Below are positions 29,828 through 38,272 of a stretch of DNA of 64,000 nt, one piece after another. Every line of letters begins with the position of its first letter. Position 1 is the stretch's first letter. Source of the stretch: Pseudomonas mosselii (GTDB taxonomy: Bacteria > Pseudomonadota > Gammaproteobacteria > Pseudomonadales > Pseudomonadaceae); contig NZ_QJRP01000007.1 of NCBI RefSeq assembly GCF_003205295.1, positions 186,001 to 250,000 on the forward strand. The letters run 5' to 3'. The position numbers and the translations under genes were made by a program. The notes under the pieces are model-generated. The model did not search any database. It saw only the letters and a program-made list of their open reading frames with translations, and was not told where the DNA came from.

Positions 29828-29833
29828 TGGCCC

Positions 29834-29951
29834 CTGTAGAAGCGGCCTTGTGCCGCAAAAGGGCCGCAAAGCGGCCCCGACAATCTCTGCTCGACGTTCA
29901 GATCCTGGGGCTGCTGCGCAGCCCTTTCGCGACACAAGGCCGCTCCTACAG
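29834..29951. repeat. REP doublet (inverted pair), family A
   Basis: Two inverted copies of the P. putida-type REP (CTGTAG..GCGGCC..GGGCCGC..GCGGCCCC and its mirror ending GGCCGCTCCTACAG), separated by about 28 bases. It lies between the convergent ends of the chemoreceptor and benE. Confidence 0.9.
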
Positions 29952-29968
29952 TGGATCTGGGTTGGGCT

Positions 29969-31159
29969 TCAGCCCCTGCGCGGACTGAGGATCAGCAAGG
30001 TCAGCACCCCCGCCACGATCCCCCAGAACGCCGAGCCGATCGAGAACAGGGTGAACCCCGACGCCGTGACCATGAAGGTGATCAGCGCCGCCTCGCGCTC
30101 GCGCGCTTCGCCCATGGCCACGCTCAGGCCGTTCATGATCGAGCCGAACAGCGCCAGGGCGGCGATCGACAGCACCAGTTCCTTGGGCAGGGCGCCGAAC
30201 AGCGCCGCCAGGGTCGCGCCGAAGGTGCCGGCGATGCCGTAGAAGATCCCGCACCATACCGCAGCCGTGTAACGCTTGGCCGGGTCTTCATGGGCATGCG
30301 GCCCGGTGCAGATCGCCGCGCTGATTGCCGCCAGGTTGATCCCGTGGGAGCCGAACGGTGCCAGCAGCAGTGAGGCAAACCCCGTGGCCGAGATCAGCGG
30401 CGAGGCCGGCACCTGGTAGCCGTCGGCGCGCAGCACGGCGACGCCGGGCATGTTCTGCGAAGTCATGGCCACCACGAACAGCGGGATGCCGATGCTGATG
30501 GTCGCCGCCAGCGAAAAACTCGGCGTGGTCCACACCGGGGTGGCGATCTCCAGCTGGAAGCCGCTGAAGTCCAGCAGCCCCAAGGCGCCGGACAGCGCCG
30601 TGCCGACCAGCAGCGCGGCCAGCACGCAGTAGCGCGGCGACAGGCGCTTGACCAGCAGGTAGCTGAAGAACATCCCCAGAACCAGCACCGTGCGATGCTG
30701 GGCGGCGACGAAAATCTCGCTGCCGATCTTGAACAGGATGCCGGCCAGCAGGGCCGAGGCGAGCGAGGCGGGGATGCGCCGCACCAGACGCTCGAAACTG
30801 CCGGTCAGGCCGCATATCAGTACCAGCACGGCGCAGGTGATGTAGGCCCCGATGGCCTCGCCGTAACTGACGCCGCCGAGACTGGTAATCAGCAGCGCCG
30901 CGCCGGGTGTCGACCAGGCCACCGTGACCGGGGTACGGTAGCGCAGCGACAGGCCGATGCTGCACACCGCCATGCCGATCGACAGGGCCCAGATCCACGA
31001 CGAGATCTGCGCGCTGGTCAGGCCGGCGGCCTGCCCAGCCTGGAACATCAGCACCAGCGAGCTGGTATAGCCGGTGAGCATGGCGATGAAGCCGGCGACA
31101 ACCGCCGACGGGGAGCTGTCCGCCAGCGGCCGCAGGCGCGCGGAGGTGGCATCGGTCAT
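29969..31159 (-). CDS. benE: BenE-family benzoate/H+ symporter
   Basis: 396 residues and about twelve hydrophobic segments, full length for the BenE family. The N-terminal AVVAGFIAMLTGYTSSLVLMF, the TPVTVAWSTPGAALL segment and FGSHGINLAAISAAICTGP are recognisable family features. The ATG at 31159 has AAGGAA upstream. BenE imports benzoate with protons across the inner membrane. It is not next to ben catabolic genes here; pseudomonads often carry such stand-alone paralogues, so the real substrate may be another aromatic acid or a purine-like compound. Confidence 0.87.
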   Translation of the reverse strand: MTDATSARLRPLADSSPSAVVAGFIAMLTGYTSSLVLMFQAGQAAGLTSAQISSWIWALSIGMAVCSIGLSLRYRTPVTVAWSTPGAALLITSLGGVSYGEAIGAYITCAVLVLICGLTGSFERLVRRIPASLASALLAGILFKIGSEIFVAAQHRTVLVLGMFFSYLLVKRLSPRYCVLAALLVGTALSGALGLLDFSGFQLEIATPVWTTPSFSLAATISIGIPLFVVAMTSQNMPGVAVLRADGYQVPASPLISATGFASLLLAPFGSHGINLAAISAAICTGPHAHEDPAKRYTAAVWCGIFYGIAGTFGATLAALFGALPKELVLSIAALALFGSIMNGLSVAMGEAREREAALITFMVTASGFTLFSIGSAFWGIVAGVLTLLILSPRRG

Positions 31160-31303
31160 GGGGAATTCCTTGTACAGGTGTAAGCAGTTTTTTCAGGCTA
31201 CCGTGCAATGGCGTGATCCTTGCCATACAGCAGGCATTGCATTTAGCCGTACAGTCGCCAACTATGGGGTATTACTGCGCAACTGCGTGAAAGGGGAGGG
31301 GCG

Positions 31304-31906
31304 ATGTACAAGGTGTATGGGGATTACCAGTCGGGCAACTGCTACAAGGTCAAGCTGATGCTGAGCCTGCTCGACCGTCCGTATGAGTGGCACCCGGTGG
31401 ATATTCTCAAGGGCGAGACTGAAACGCCCGAGTTCCTGGCCATGAACCCCAACGGCAAGGTGCCGGTGCTCAAGCTCGAGGACGGCACCTGCCTGTGGGA
31501 GTCCAACGCGATTCTCAACTACCTGGCCGATGGCAGCGAGTTCCTGCCCAGTGAACCACGCCTGCGCACCCAGGTGCTGCAGTGGCAGTTCTTCGAGCAG
31601 TACAGCCACGAGCCGTACATTGCCGTGGCGCGCTTCATCCAGTTCTACCTGGGGTTGCCACAGGACCGGCTGGAGGAATACAAGGGGCTGCACAAGGGCG
31701 GCTACAAGGCGCTCAAGGTGATGAACAAGCAGCTGGAAATGACGCCCTACCTGGTCGGTGAGCAATATTCGATTGCCGATGTGGCGTTGTATGCCTATAC
31801 CCATGTGGCGCACCAGGGCGGTTTCGACCTGGCGGGTTACCCGGCCGTGCAGGCCTGGCTGGCGCGGGTGGCCAGCCATCCACGGCATGTGCCGATGGTG
31901 GATTGA
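31304..31906 (+). CDS. Glutathione S-transferase
   Basis: 200 residues. The thioredoxin-fold N-terminal domain begins MYKVYGDYQSGNCYKVKLML, where SGNCYK holds the position of the active-site Ser/Cys. It is followed by NPNGKVPVL (cis-Pro) and LWESNAILNYLAD (Glu-Ser glutathione contact). The helical C-terminal domain is complete. The ATG is preceded by GGGGAGGGG. Detoxification or reductive chemistry with glutathione; the substrate is unknown. Divergent from benE. Confidence 0.9.
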   Translation: MYKVYGDYQSGNCYKVKLMLSLLDRPYEWHPVDILKGETETPEFLAMNPNGKVPVLKLEDGTCLWESNAILNYLADGSEFLPSEPRLRTQVLQWQFFEQYSHEPYIAVARFIQFYLGLPQDRLEEYKGLHKGGYKALKVMNKQLEMTPYLVGEQYSIADVALYAYTHVAHQGGFDLAGYPAVQAWLARVASHPRHVPMVD

Positions 31907-31921
31907 ACCCGCTATCGCCCC

Positions 31922-32040
31922 GTGTAGGAGCGGCCTCGTGTCGCGAAAGGGCTGCAAAGCAGCCCCAGGATTTCAGCGTCGACGTATAAATCGCCGGGGC
32001 CGCTTTGCGGCCCTTTCGCGACACGAGGCCGCTCCTACAG
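31922..32040. repeat. REP doublet, family A
   Basis: Inverted pair GTGTAGGAGCGGCCTCGTGT... and ...ACACGAGGCCGCTCCTACAG, between the convergent ends of the GST and the thioredoxin-fold protein. Confidence 0.9.
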
Positions 32041-32057
32041 GGGTTGTGTACGTGCTG

Positions 32058-32429
32058 TCAGACCGCCGCGAAGCGTTTGTCCAGATAGGCAATGATGTCC
32101 TTGGACTCATACATCCAGGTCACCTTGCCGTCCTCCTCGATCCGCAGGCACGGCACCTTCACCCGGCCGCCGCCTTCGAGCAGCGCCTGGCGATGCTGCG
32201 CGTCGTTCTTGGCATCGCGCAGCGCCACCGGCACGTTCAGGCGGTGCAGGGTGCGGCGGGTCTTCACGCAGAACGGGCAGGCGTGGAACTGATACAGCGC
32301 CAGGCCCTTGGCCTGCTGTTCGACTTGGGCCTGGGCCGCGGCATCGCGCTTCTTTTTAGCCGGGCGGCTGATCCAGTCGCCGAACACGATTAGCTGGCCG
32401 AGGCCAACCCGCAGGGCTTTGACGATCAT
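32058..32429 (-). CDS. Glutaredoxin/GST N-domain-like protein with CPFC active site
   Basis: 123 residues from the ATG at 32429, which has AGGAG with a 7-base gap. An N-terminal hydrophobic helix (VKALRVGLGQLIVFGDWI) and a basic linker (SRPAKKKRD) precede a glutaredoxin fold with the redox motif ACPFCVKTRRTL. The cis-Pro segment is KVPCLRI, and the last helix YESKDIIAYLDKRF binds glutathione. It is likely to be a membrane-associated disulfide reductase using glutathione. It sits immediately downstream of folE behind a strong terminator, so it is probably a separate transcript. Confidence 0.88.
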   Translation of the reverse strand: MIVKALRVGLGQLIVFGDWISRPAKKKRDAAAQAQVEQQAKGLALYQFHACPFCVKTRRTLHRLNVPVALRDAKNDAQHRQALLEGGGRVKVPCLRIEEDGKVTWMYESKDIIAYLDKRFAAV

Positions 32430-32446
32430 GGGCAACTCCTGAAATG

Positions 32447-32472
32447 AAAAAGCCGACCCCATGGGGTCGGCT
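32447..32472 (-). terminator. Intrinsic terminator of folE
   Basis: On the minus strand AGCCGACCCC-AT-GGGGTCGGCT forms a 10-bp perfect stem followed directly by TTTTT (A-run at 32447-32451 on the plus strand), beginning 16 bases past the folE stop. Confidence 0.92.
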
Positions 32473-32487
32473 CGGGACACAGGCCGA

Positions 32488-33033
32488 TCACTTGATCAGG
32501 CTGAGGAACTCGCTGCGGGTGGAGGCGTTGTCGCGGAACTCGCCGAGCATCACCGAGGTGAGCATGGTCGAGTTCTGCTTTTCGACACCGCGCATCATCA
32601 TGCACATGTGCTTGGCCTCGATCACCACCGCCACACCCGCGGCGCCGGTCACCTGCTGCACGGCCTCGGCGATCTGGCGGCTGAGGTTTTCCTGGATCTG
32701 CAGACGGCGAGCGTACATGTCGACGATCCGCGCCACCTTGGACAGGCCCAGCACCTTGCCTTTGGGCAGGTAGGCCACGTGGGCCTTGCCGATGAACGGC
32801 AGCATGTGGTGTTCGCACATCGAGTACAGCTCGATATCCCGGACCAGCACCATTTCGCTGTTGTCGGAGGTGAACAACGCGCCGTTGGTCACTTCTTCCA
32901 GGGTTTGCTCATAACCGCGGCAAAGGTACTTCATGGCCTTTGCGGCCCGCTTGGGCGTGTCGAGCAGGCCCTCGCGGGAGACGTCCTCGCCGATCTGGCT
33001 GAGGATCGCGGTGTAGTTCTGTTCCAGGGACAT
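32488..33033 (-). CDS. folE: GTP cyclohydrolase I
   Basis: 181 residues, full length for the zinc enzyme FolE (type IA). The zinc ligands are in [19 protein letters not shown] and in the later [10 protein letters not shown] (Cys-His-His-Cys type). [11 protein letters not shown] and [11 protein letters not shown] are the active-site helices. It opens GTP to dihydroneopterin triphosphate for folate and pterin synthesis. Followed by a clear intrinsic terminator; the smr gene is upstream on the same strand, 69 bases away. Confidence 0.97.
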   Translation of the reverse strand: MSLEQNYTAILSQIGEDVSREGLLDTPKRAAKAMKYLCRGYEQTLEEVTNGALFTSDNSEMVLVRDIELYSMCEHHMLPFIGKAHVAYLPKGKVLGLSKVARIVDMYARRLQIQENLSRQIAEAVQQVTGAAGVAVVIEAKHMCMMMRGVEKQNSTMLTSVMLGEFRDNASTRSEFLSLIK

Positions 33034-33102
33034 GGATCTACCTGTGGAAAATTTCGCAAAGACGAAGGGTACGGTGGCGGCGGCGGCGCTGCAAGCGCGA
33101 TG

Positions 33103-33663
33103 TCACTCGTCGCGGCCTTCGAGCATGGTTCGCTTGAGCATCACGTACACCGCGCCGGTGCCGCCGTGGCGGGCCTGGCACGAGGCAAAACCGAGCACCT
33201 GCGGGTGTTGGCGCAGCCAGGTGTTGACGTGGCTCTTGATCATCGGGCGCTTGCCGTCCAGGCGCGCGGCCTTGCCGTGGGTGACGCGCACGCAGCGCAC
33301 TTCGAGCTTGGTCGCCTCGGCGATGAAGTCCCACAGCATCTCGCGGGCCTTCTCGACGCTCATGCCGTGCAGGTCGAGGCTGCCTTCGAAGGCGATCTGG
33401 CCGAGCTTGAGCTTGCGGATCTGGGTTTCCTGGACGCCGTCACGGCGCCACATCAGTTCGTCCTCGGCGCCGACGTCGATGACGAACTGGTCGGACAGGC
33501 CGTCGATCACCAGTGGCTGGTCGCTGCGGATGGTCGCTGCCTGGCGCAGGCCGGCCAACTGCTTGCGGTCGGCCTTGGGTTTGCCGACTTCGGCGCGGTC
33601 GTGCTTGATCGGCTTGACGCCCTGCACTTGGCTGCGGAAGAGGGAAAAGTCGTCGTCTTGCAT
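33103..33663 (-). CDS. Smr domain protein
   Basis: 186 residues. The C-terminal half is a Smr domain: SLDLHGMSVEKARE (DLHG motif), VTHGKA and GTGAVYVML (the GxGA-type loop). The N-terminal 90 residues are charged. Smr proteins act as endonucleases on RNA or DNA; in E. coli, SmrB cuts mRNA between collided ribosomes. The size and the DLHG and THGK motifs fit the SmrA/SmrB group; I do not assign which. It probably shares a transcript with folE. Confidence 0.9.
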   Translation of the reverse strand: MQDDDFSLFRSQVQGVKPIKHDRAEVGKPKADRKQLAGLRQAATIRSDQPLVIDGLSDQFVIDVGAEDELMWRRDGVQETQIRKLKLGQIAFEGSLDLHGMSVEKAREMLWDFIAEATKLEVRCVRVTHGKAARLDGKRPMIKSHVNTWLRQHPQVLGFASCQARHGGTGAVYVMLKRTMLEGRDE

Positions 33664-33735
33664 GGTGCCTCCACGTGGGCGGCGTAGTTTACGCGACTGT
33701 GCGTCGGAGTGAAGCCCTGAGCTGCGCGCGGTTTG

Positions 33736-33851
33736 TGTAGGAGCGGCCTTGTGCCGCGAAAGGGCTGCGCAGCAGCCCCAGGATTCAGTGTTGATGCAAA
33801 GATTGCTGGGGCCGCTTTGCGGCCCTTTCGCGGCACATGGCCGCTCCTACA
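33736..33851. repeat. REP doublet, family A
   Basis: Inverted pair TGTAGGAGCGGCCTTGTGCC and its mirror GGCACATGGCCGCTCCTACA, in the gap between smr and the small membrane protein gene. Unlike most copies it lies between two genes read in the same direction. Confidence 0.9.
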
Positions 33852-33869
33852 CGGGGAGGTGTAAATCTG

Positions 33870-34190
33870 TCAGTCGTGCTTCTTCATCAGGTGCGGTGAC
33901 AGGTTCAGTTCGCGGCCACGGCGCAGGCGGATGCGGCTGCGTCGCCAGACGCGCACGCCGATCCACAGCAGCAACAGCCCGACCACGACGAGAATCGCCG
34001 CCAGCGGGCGGTTGGCATTGAGCTCGGCGAGCGCTGCGTAATTGCCCAGCAGGCCGGCGAAACCAGCCATGGCGAGCAAAATGCCCAGGGTGGCCAGCAG
34101 CACCGATAAAGCGGCGGCAACCCGCGCGCCCCAGTTGCTCGGTTCGCGCTGGCGCAGGCGCTTGGCATCGAAACTGCCTTTGAGCTTCAT
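33870..34190 (-). CDS. Small two-helix membrane protein
   Basis: 106 residues: a basic N-terminus, two hydrophobic helices (VAAALSVLLATLGILLAMAG; LAAILVVVGLLLLWIGVRVW), then an Arg-rich tail (RRSRIRLRRGRELN). The ATG at 34190 has GAGGAA upstream. I do not recognise the family. It is likely an inner-membrane protein; its neighbours give no functional hint. Confidence 0.7.
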   Translation of the reverse strand: MKLKGSFDAKRLRQREPSNWGARVAAALSVLLATLGILLAMAGFAGLLGNYAALAELNANRPLAAILVVVGLLLLWIGVRVWRRSRIRLRRGRELNLSPHLMKKHD

Positions 34191-34278
34191 TCGAATTCCT
34201 CAGGATCTGGTGGAGCTGATCCGGGTTTCGACCTGCCGGTCACCTTGGGGTTCCGCCCGTCCGCCGGGCGGTCGTGGC

Positions 34279-34869
34279 TCAGACCAGGCTGGCGGTGGGG
34301 GCGACGCAGGCGAAGTTGTCGGCCATCACGGCCATTTCGCACTGGTGGATCTGCGCGGCGGGGATCACGGTGTCCTTCAGGGCCAGGTCGCGGGTCGCCG
34401 AGGCGTCTTCCACCAGGGTGCAGCGATAACCATAGTCCTTGGCGCGGCGCACCGTAGTGCTGACGCTGGAGTGGCTCATGAAACCGCAGACGATCAGGTC
34501 GAGGTGACCGAGCTCCTGCAGCGTCTCGTGTAGCTTGGTGTTCTTGAAGGCGTTGGGCATGCGCTTTTCGATGACGATCTCGCCGGCGCGCGGCTCCAGG
34601 CCCGGGATGAACTCGCCCGCCGGCCCCTGGGGGTCGAAGCGACCGCCGACGGTGCCGAGGTGGCGCACATGGATGATCGGGCGGCCGGCCTTGCGGGCGG
34701 CATCGAGCAACCTGGCAATGTTCGCCACGGCCTCGTCCATGCCCGACAGCGCCAGCGGACCGCTCAGGTATTCCTTCTGCGCGTCGATGACGATCAGGCT
34801 GGCTTGGCCCAGCTTGGCCGGCGGATAGTCGCGGCCAGTGAGGCGGAACATCGTGGTTGGAACGGACAT
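34279..34869 (-). CDS. Isochorismatase-fold hydrolase with Ser at the catalytic Cys position
   Basis: 196 residues from the ATG at 34869, six bases after AAGGAG (an in-frame TTG three bases earlier is not needed). The fold markers are LIVIDAQKEY with catalytic Asp29 and IEKRMPNAF with Lys102. The third motif, normally G-x3-H-x-C-V-x-x-T-x-R, reads GFMSHSSVSTTVR, placing Ser135 where the nucleophilic Cys of nicotinamidase-like hydrolases stands. Isochorismatases proper also lack this Cys, so the protein could act by another mechanism, such as vinyl-ether hydrolysis, or on other substrates. A thiol is present nearby at Cys128 but on the preceding strand. Stand-alone gene. Confidence 0.85.
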   Translation of the reverse strand: MSVPTTMFRLTGRDYPPAKLGQASLIVIDAQKEYLSGPLALSGMDEAVANIARLLDAARKAGRPIIHVRHLGTVGGRFDPQGPAGEFIPGLEPRAGEIVIEKRMPNAFKNTKLHETLQELGHLDLIVCGFMSHSSVSTTVRRAKDYGYRCTLVEDASATRDLALKDTVIPAAQIHQCEMAVMADNFACVAPTASLV

Positions 34870-35048
34870 CAAGGGCTCCTTGGGTAGGGCTTTTGTGTAC
34901 CTATTCTCCCTTGCCTTGACGCCAATGTGAATGGTTGACAGCGCAGACAGCGTGGTTGCTGGCTTGTGGCTATCTGTTTGGCTATCGGAGGAAACAAATG
35001 TGCGGTGTGGGCTGTTAGACTTTTGTCCTGTCTGAAAAGGAGTACCCC

Positions 35049-35957
35049 GTGATCACATCCCGCCTGCGCACCCTGCGCGACCATATCCGCTGGGCGGTCA
35101 GCCGCTTCCATGAACACGAGCTGTTCTTCGGCCACGGTGCCGACAACGCCTGGGACGAAGCCCGCCTGCTGGTACTCGGCGCGGTGCACCTGCCCTGGGA
35201 GGTGGCCGACAGCTACCTGGACTGCGCGCTGGAAGATGACGAAACGGTACGCCTGCAGCACCTGCTCAAGCGCCGTATCGAAGAACGCGTGCCCACCGCC
35301 TACCTGCTGGGCGAGGCCTGGTTCTGCGGCATGTCGTTCATCGTCGACGAGCGGGTGCTGGTGCCGCGCTCGCCGATCGGCGAGCTGATCGAGAAACGCT
35401 TCGAGCCGTGGCTGGCCACGGAGCCTGCGCGCATCCTCGACCTGTGCACCGGCTCCGGTTGCATCGGCATCGTTGCCGCCGAGGTATTCCAGGACGCCGA
35501 GGTGGTGCTGGCCGACCTGTCCTTCGACGCGCTGGAGGTGGCCAACCAGAACATCGAGCGCCATGGCCTCGATGAGCGGGTGTACACCGTGCAGGGCGAT
35601 GGTTTCGCTGGCCTGCCGGGGCAGCGCTTCGACCTGATCCTGTCCAACCCGCCGTACGTCGATGCCGAGGACTTCGGCGACATGCCGGCCGAGTACCACC
35701 ACGAGCCCGAGCTGGGCCTGGCCTGCGGCAACGACGGTCTGGACCTGGTGCGGCGCATGCTGGCCGAGGCGGCCGACCACTTGACCGACAAGGGCCTGAT
35801 GATCGTCGAGGTGGGCAACAGCCAGGTGCACGTCGAGTCGCTCTATCCCGAGGTGGACTTCGCCTGGCTGGAGTTCGAGCGCGGTGGCCACGGGGTGTTC
35901 ATGCTGACCGCCGAGCAGTGCCGGCAGCATCAGGAGCTGTTCAAGGCGCGGGTCTGA
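35049..35957 (+). CDS. prmB: Ribosomal protein L3 glutamine N5-methyltransferase
   Basis: 302 residues starting at a GTG (35049), six bases after AAGGAG. The SAM motif is [12 protein letters not shown] and the catalytic NPPY lies in [10 protein letters not shown]. The N-terminal helical domain ([23 protein letters not shown]) is that of PrmB rather than PrmC. It methylates a glutamine of L3 on the assembling 50S subunit. It is followed by a REP doublet; aroC lies downstream after two genes on the other strand. Confidence 0.94.
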   Translation: MITSRLRTLRDHIRWAVSRFHEHELFFGHGADNAWDEARLLVLGAVHLPWEVADSYLDCALEDDETVRLQHLLKRRIEERVPTAYLLGEAWFCGMSFIVDERVLVPRSPIGELIEKRFEPWLATEPARILDLCTGSGCIGIVAAEVFQDAEVVLADLSFDALEVANQNIERHGLDERVYTVQGDGFAGLPGQRFDLILSNPPYVDAEDFGDMPAEYHHEPELGLACGNDGLDLVRRMLAEAADHLTDKGLMIVEVGNSQVHVESLYPEVDFAWLEFERGGHGVFMLTAEQCRQHQELFKARV

Positions 35958-35974
35958 AGGATTAACACCGTCCC

Positions 35975-36105
35975 CTGTAGGAGCGGCCTTGTGTCGCGAA
36001 AGGGCCGCATCGCGGCCCCGGCGATCTGTGCTGCAGGCTGAAATTCTGGGGCTGCTACGCAGCCCTTTCCGACCGGTCCGACGCCTCGGCAAGGCCGCTC
36101 CTACA
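35975..36105. repeat. REP doublet, family A with one variant arm
   Basis: Left arm CTGTAGGAGCGGCCTTGTGT. The right arm carries a longer variant centre (TTTCCGACCGGTCCGACGCC then TCGGCAAGGCC) in place of the usual TTTCGCGACACAAGGCC. The same variant occurs, inverted, in the left arm at 62390. It lies between convergent genes. Confidence 0.9.
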
Positions 36106-36123
36106 CGGATCGCGTAGGGCAGG

Positions 36124-36906
36124 TCAGCGGGTGGCGATCCAGATCAGCAACCCGGCCTGGAACACCGCGAACGCCACCAGGCAGGTGATGGTGAAGCGCA
36201 GGCCGCTGTCCTCGCGGCGGTACTTGGCCACGCGCTCGTCACGCTCACGCAGCTGGGCTTCCTTCTCCATCAGGTTCTGCTCGGCCTGCTGCAGCATGCC
36301 GGCGGCCTCGAGGTTGTCCACGCGCTGCACCTTCTCGGTGTTCCAGCCGCCCTTGAGCTGGCCCACCGGCGTTTCCACCACGCGCCCCTTGAGCAACTGG
36401 CCGTCGGTGTACTCCACCGCCAGGCCGACGCTGCCCAGCACATGGTCGCGGCGCAGGCGGGTGTCTTCGTTCAGGGCGTCCTTGTTCGGCAGGCTCATGC
36501 CCTCGACCCGGTAGTGCGAGCAACGCTGCTGCAGCCACTGCACCGCCTGCGCCAGCAGGTAACGGCCAAGGCCACGGTTCAGCGGCTCCAGCTGCAGACC
36601 GGCCGGGTCGCCGATGCGCACCGTGCGCGCTTCGTGGTCGACGCGAATATCCAGCTGGTTCTGTTCCTTGCGCACCTTCTGCCCCGGCAGGCGGACTTCC
36701 ATGCGCAGCAGGCTATGGGCCTTGTCGTGGCGCTCGGCGTAGCCGAACTGGACGAAACGTAGCGGGCGGGCGCCGCTGTTGCGGTCGGTCGGCAGCGGCG
36801 CCAGGCGCAGCAACTGGAAGTGCTCGGCGGCAAGGTCCGCCCAGGGCAGCGGGGCGCTTTCCGGGGCTTGTTCTTCGGTCGCCTCGGCGGCGGGGGCATC
36901 GGTCAT
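36124..36906 (-). CDS. Hypothetical protein with coiled coil and C-terminal membrane anchor
   Basis: 260 residues from the ATG at 36906 (GAGG eight bases upstream; a frame to 36957 exists). An acidic Ala/Glu-rich N-terminus precedes a soluble beta/alpha part of about 150 residues (FRFVQFGYAERHD, GLGRYLLAQAVQWLQQRC). A coiled coil with many Glu/Arg follows (MLQQAEQNLMEKEAQLRERDERV), and a single C-terminal membrane helix (FTITCLVAFAVFQAGLLIWI). No family recognised. The topology suggests a tail-anchored cytoplasmic protein. Confidence 0.75.
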   Translation of the reverse strand: MTDAPAAEATEEQAPESAPLPWADLAAEHFQLLRLAPLPTDRNSGARPLRFVQFGYAERHDKAHSLLRMEVRLPGQKVRKEQNQLDIRVDHEARTVRIGDPAGLQLEPLNRGLGRYLLAQAVQWLQQRCSHYRVEGMSLPNKDALNEDTRLRRDHVLGSVGLAVEYTDGQLLKGRVVETPVGQLKGGWNTEKVQRVDNLEAAGMLQQAEQNLMEKEAQLRERDERVAKYRREDSGLRFTITCLVAFAVFQAGLLIWIATR

Positions 36907-37036
36907 CAGGGAATCCTCAGGTGCACGGCGGCCGGGTGCCGGTACCTGCAAGGACATCGCAGATGTGGGCTTGCCCCCGGATCACTGCCTTCTTAGCCGC
37001 GTTATCGGCAGGCGGGGCCAATACCTGAGGGCGCTT

Positions 37037-37996
37037 TCAGGCCTGCGGCAGCCCGTGGATGAACAGGACGATGCGTTCCCCCAGCTCACGGGCCAGCGGC
37101 AACTCGGGGTTGCGGTAGCTGTCACGCTGCTGGCCCATCTCCCGGGGGCTGATGCGCAGCATGTGGTTCATGCCGTCGATCAGCGCCAGCTGGGCGTCGG
37201 GTTTGGCGGCCTTGAGGCGTTCGGCGTCAGCCACCTCCACCTGGATGTCGTTGCGCCCCTGGACGATCAGCGCGGGCACCTTGAGCCGGGCGAACGCCGC
37301 CGCCGGGTCCTGGTGCAGCAGGGTGATCAGGTACGGCTGCACGCTGGGGCGGAACACCTGGCGCAGCGGGGCGGGCACGTCGAGGCTGGTCTGCCCGGCC
37401 TGCAACCGGTCGATCAGCGCCACGCCACCGGCCAGTTGCGCTGGCGGCAGGCGTTGGGCCAGCTGCTCGCGCAGCACGTCGGCTACCGGTCGGCCACTGC
37501 CGGCCAGGGTGATCACTGCGCTGGCACCGGCCTGTTCGGCGGCGAGGCTGGCAATCAGCGCACCTTCACTGTGGCCGACCAGGATCAGCGGGCCGAAGCG
37601 CGGGTCCTGGCGCAGCGCGCGCCCCCAGGCCACCACGTCGGCGACATAGCGCTCGACGCTGAGGTCGCGCTCGTCAGGGGTGGCCGGCTGGCTGGCGGCC
37701 ACCCCTCGCTTGTCGAAGCGCACGCTGGCGATGTGCTCGCCGGCCAGCAGCAGGGCCAGGCGCTTGAGGTTGTCGATGCGCCCGGAGGCGGGGTTGTTGC
37801 CATCGCGGTCGGTAGGGCCGGAGCCGGCGATGATCAGCACCACCGGTGGCGGGGTGGTTTGCTGGGGTAGCAGCAGGCTGCCGTGCAGCACGCCCTGGCC
37901 GGTGTCCAGGTCGATGGGGCGTTGCAGTACGGTGGGGGCGGCCTGGGCGAGGCTGGCGCAGAACATCAGGAGCAGGGCGGCGAGGCGCGACTTCAT
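37037..37996 (-). CDS. Secreted/periplasmic alpha/beta hydrolase
   Basis: 319 residues with a signal peptide (MKSRLAALLLMFCASLAQA). The oxyanion turn is PVVLIIAGSGPTDRDGNN, the nucleophile elbow GHSEGA, the acid likely in IVQGRNDIQV and the histidine in LIDGMNHML. The fold and the GSGPTDRDGN signature match periplasmic serine esterases/peptidases of the YjfP/dienelactone-hydrolase-like group. Substrate unknown. It is convergent with prmB's neighbour and divergent from aroC. Confidence 0.87.
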   Translation of the reverse strand: MKSRLAALLLMFCASLAQAAPTVLQRPIDLDTGQGVLHGSLLLPQQTTPPPVVLIIAGSGPTDRDGNNPASGRIDNLKRLALLLAGEHIASVRFDKRGVAASQPATPDERDLSVERYVADVVAWGRALRQDPRFGPLILVGHSEGALIASLAAEQAGASAVITLAGSGRPVADVLREQLAQRLPPAQLAGGVALIDRLQAGQTSLDVPAPLRQVFRPSVQPYLITLLHQDPAAAFARLKVPALIVQGRNDIQVEVADAERLKAAKPDAQLALIDGMNHMLRISPREMGQQRDSYRNPELPLARELGERIVLFIHGLPQA

Positions 37997-38070
37997 GGAG
38001 GGGTACTACATGGCTAGGTGTCATTGAGACATTGCAGCGCGATGAAGGTTCGCATGGCTCGCTTGCCGTG

Positions 38071-38197
38071 CCGGCCTCTTCGCGGGTAAACCCGCTCCCA
38101 CAGTGAGATGGGCCGGCCTGTGGGAGCAACTGTCTTGCTCAATTTTTAGAATCTGGCGCGATCCCTGTGGGAGCGGGTTTACCCGCGAAGAGGCCGG
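38071..38197. repeat. REP pair, family B
   Basis: CCGGCCTCTTCGCGGGTAAA...CCCGCTCCCACAG and the inverted copy CTGTGGGAGCGGGTTTACCC...GAAGAGGCCGG. They are separated by 62 bases, longer than in the two other family B pairs. It lies in the region upstream of aroC. Confidence 0.88.
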
Positions 38198-38272
38198 CAT
38201 GGGCAACCCATCCTGTAGCGTTTTCCGTATACTGCCGCTTTCGATCACCTCAGGCAGATTCGCGGAGCGTCC

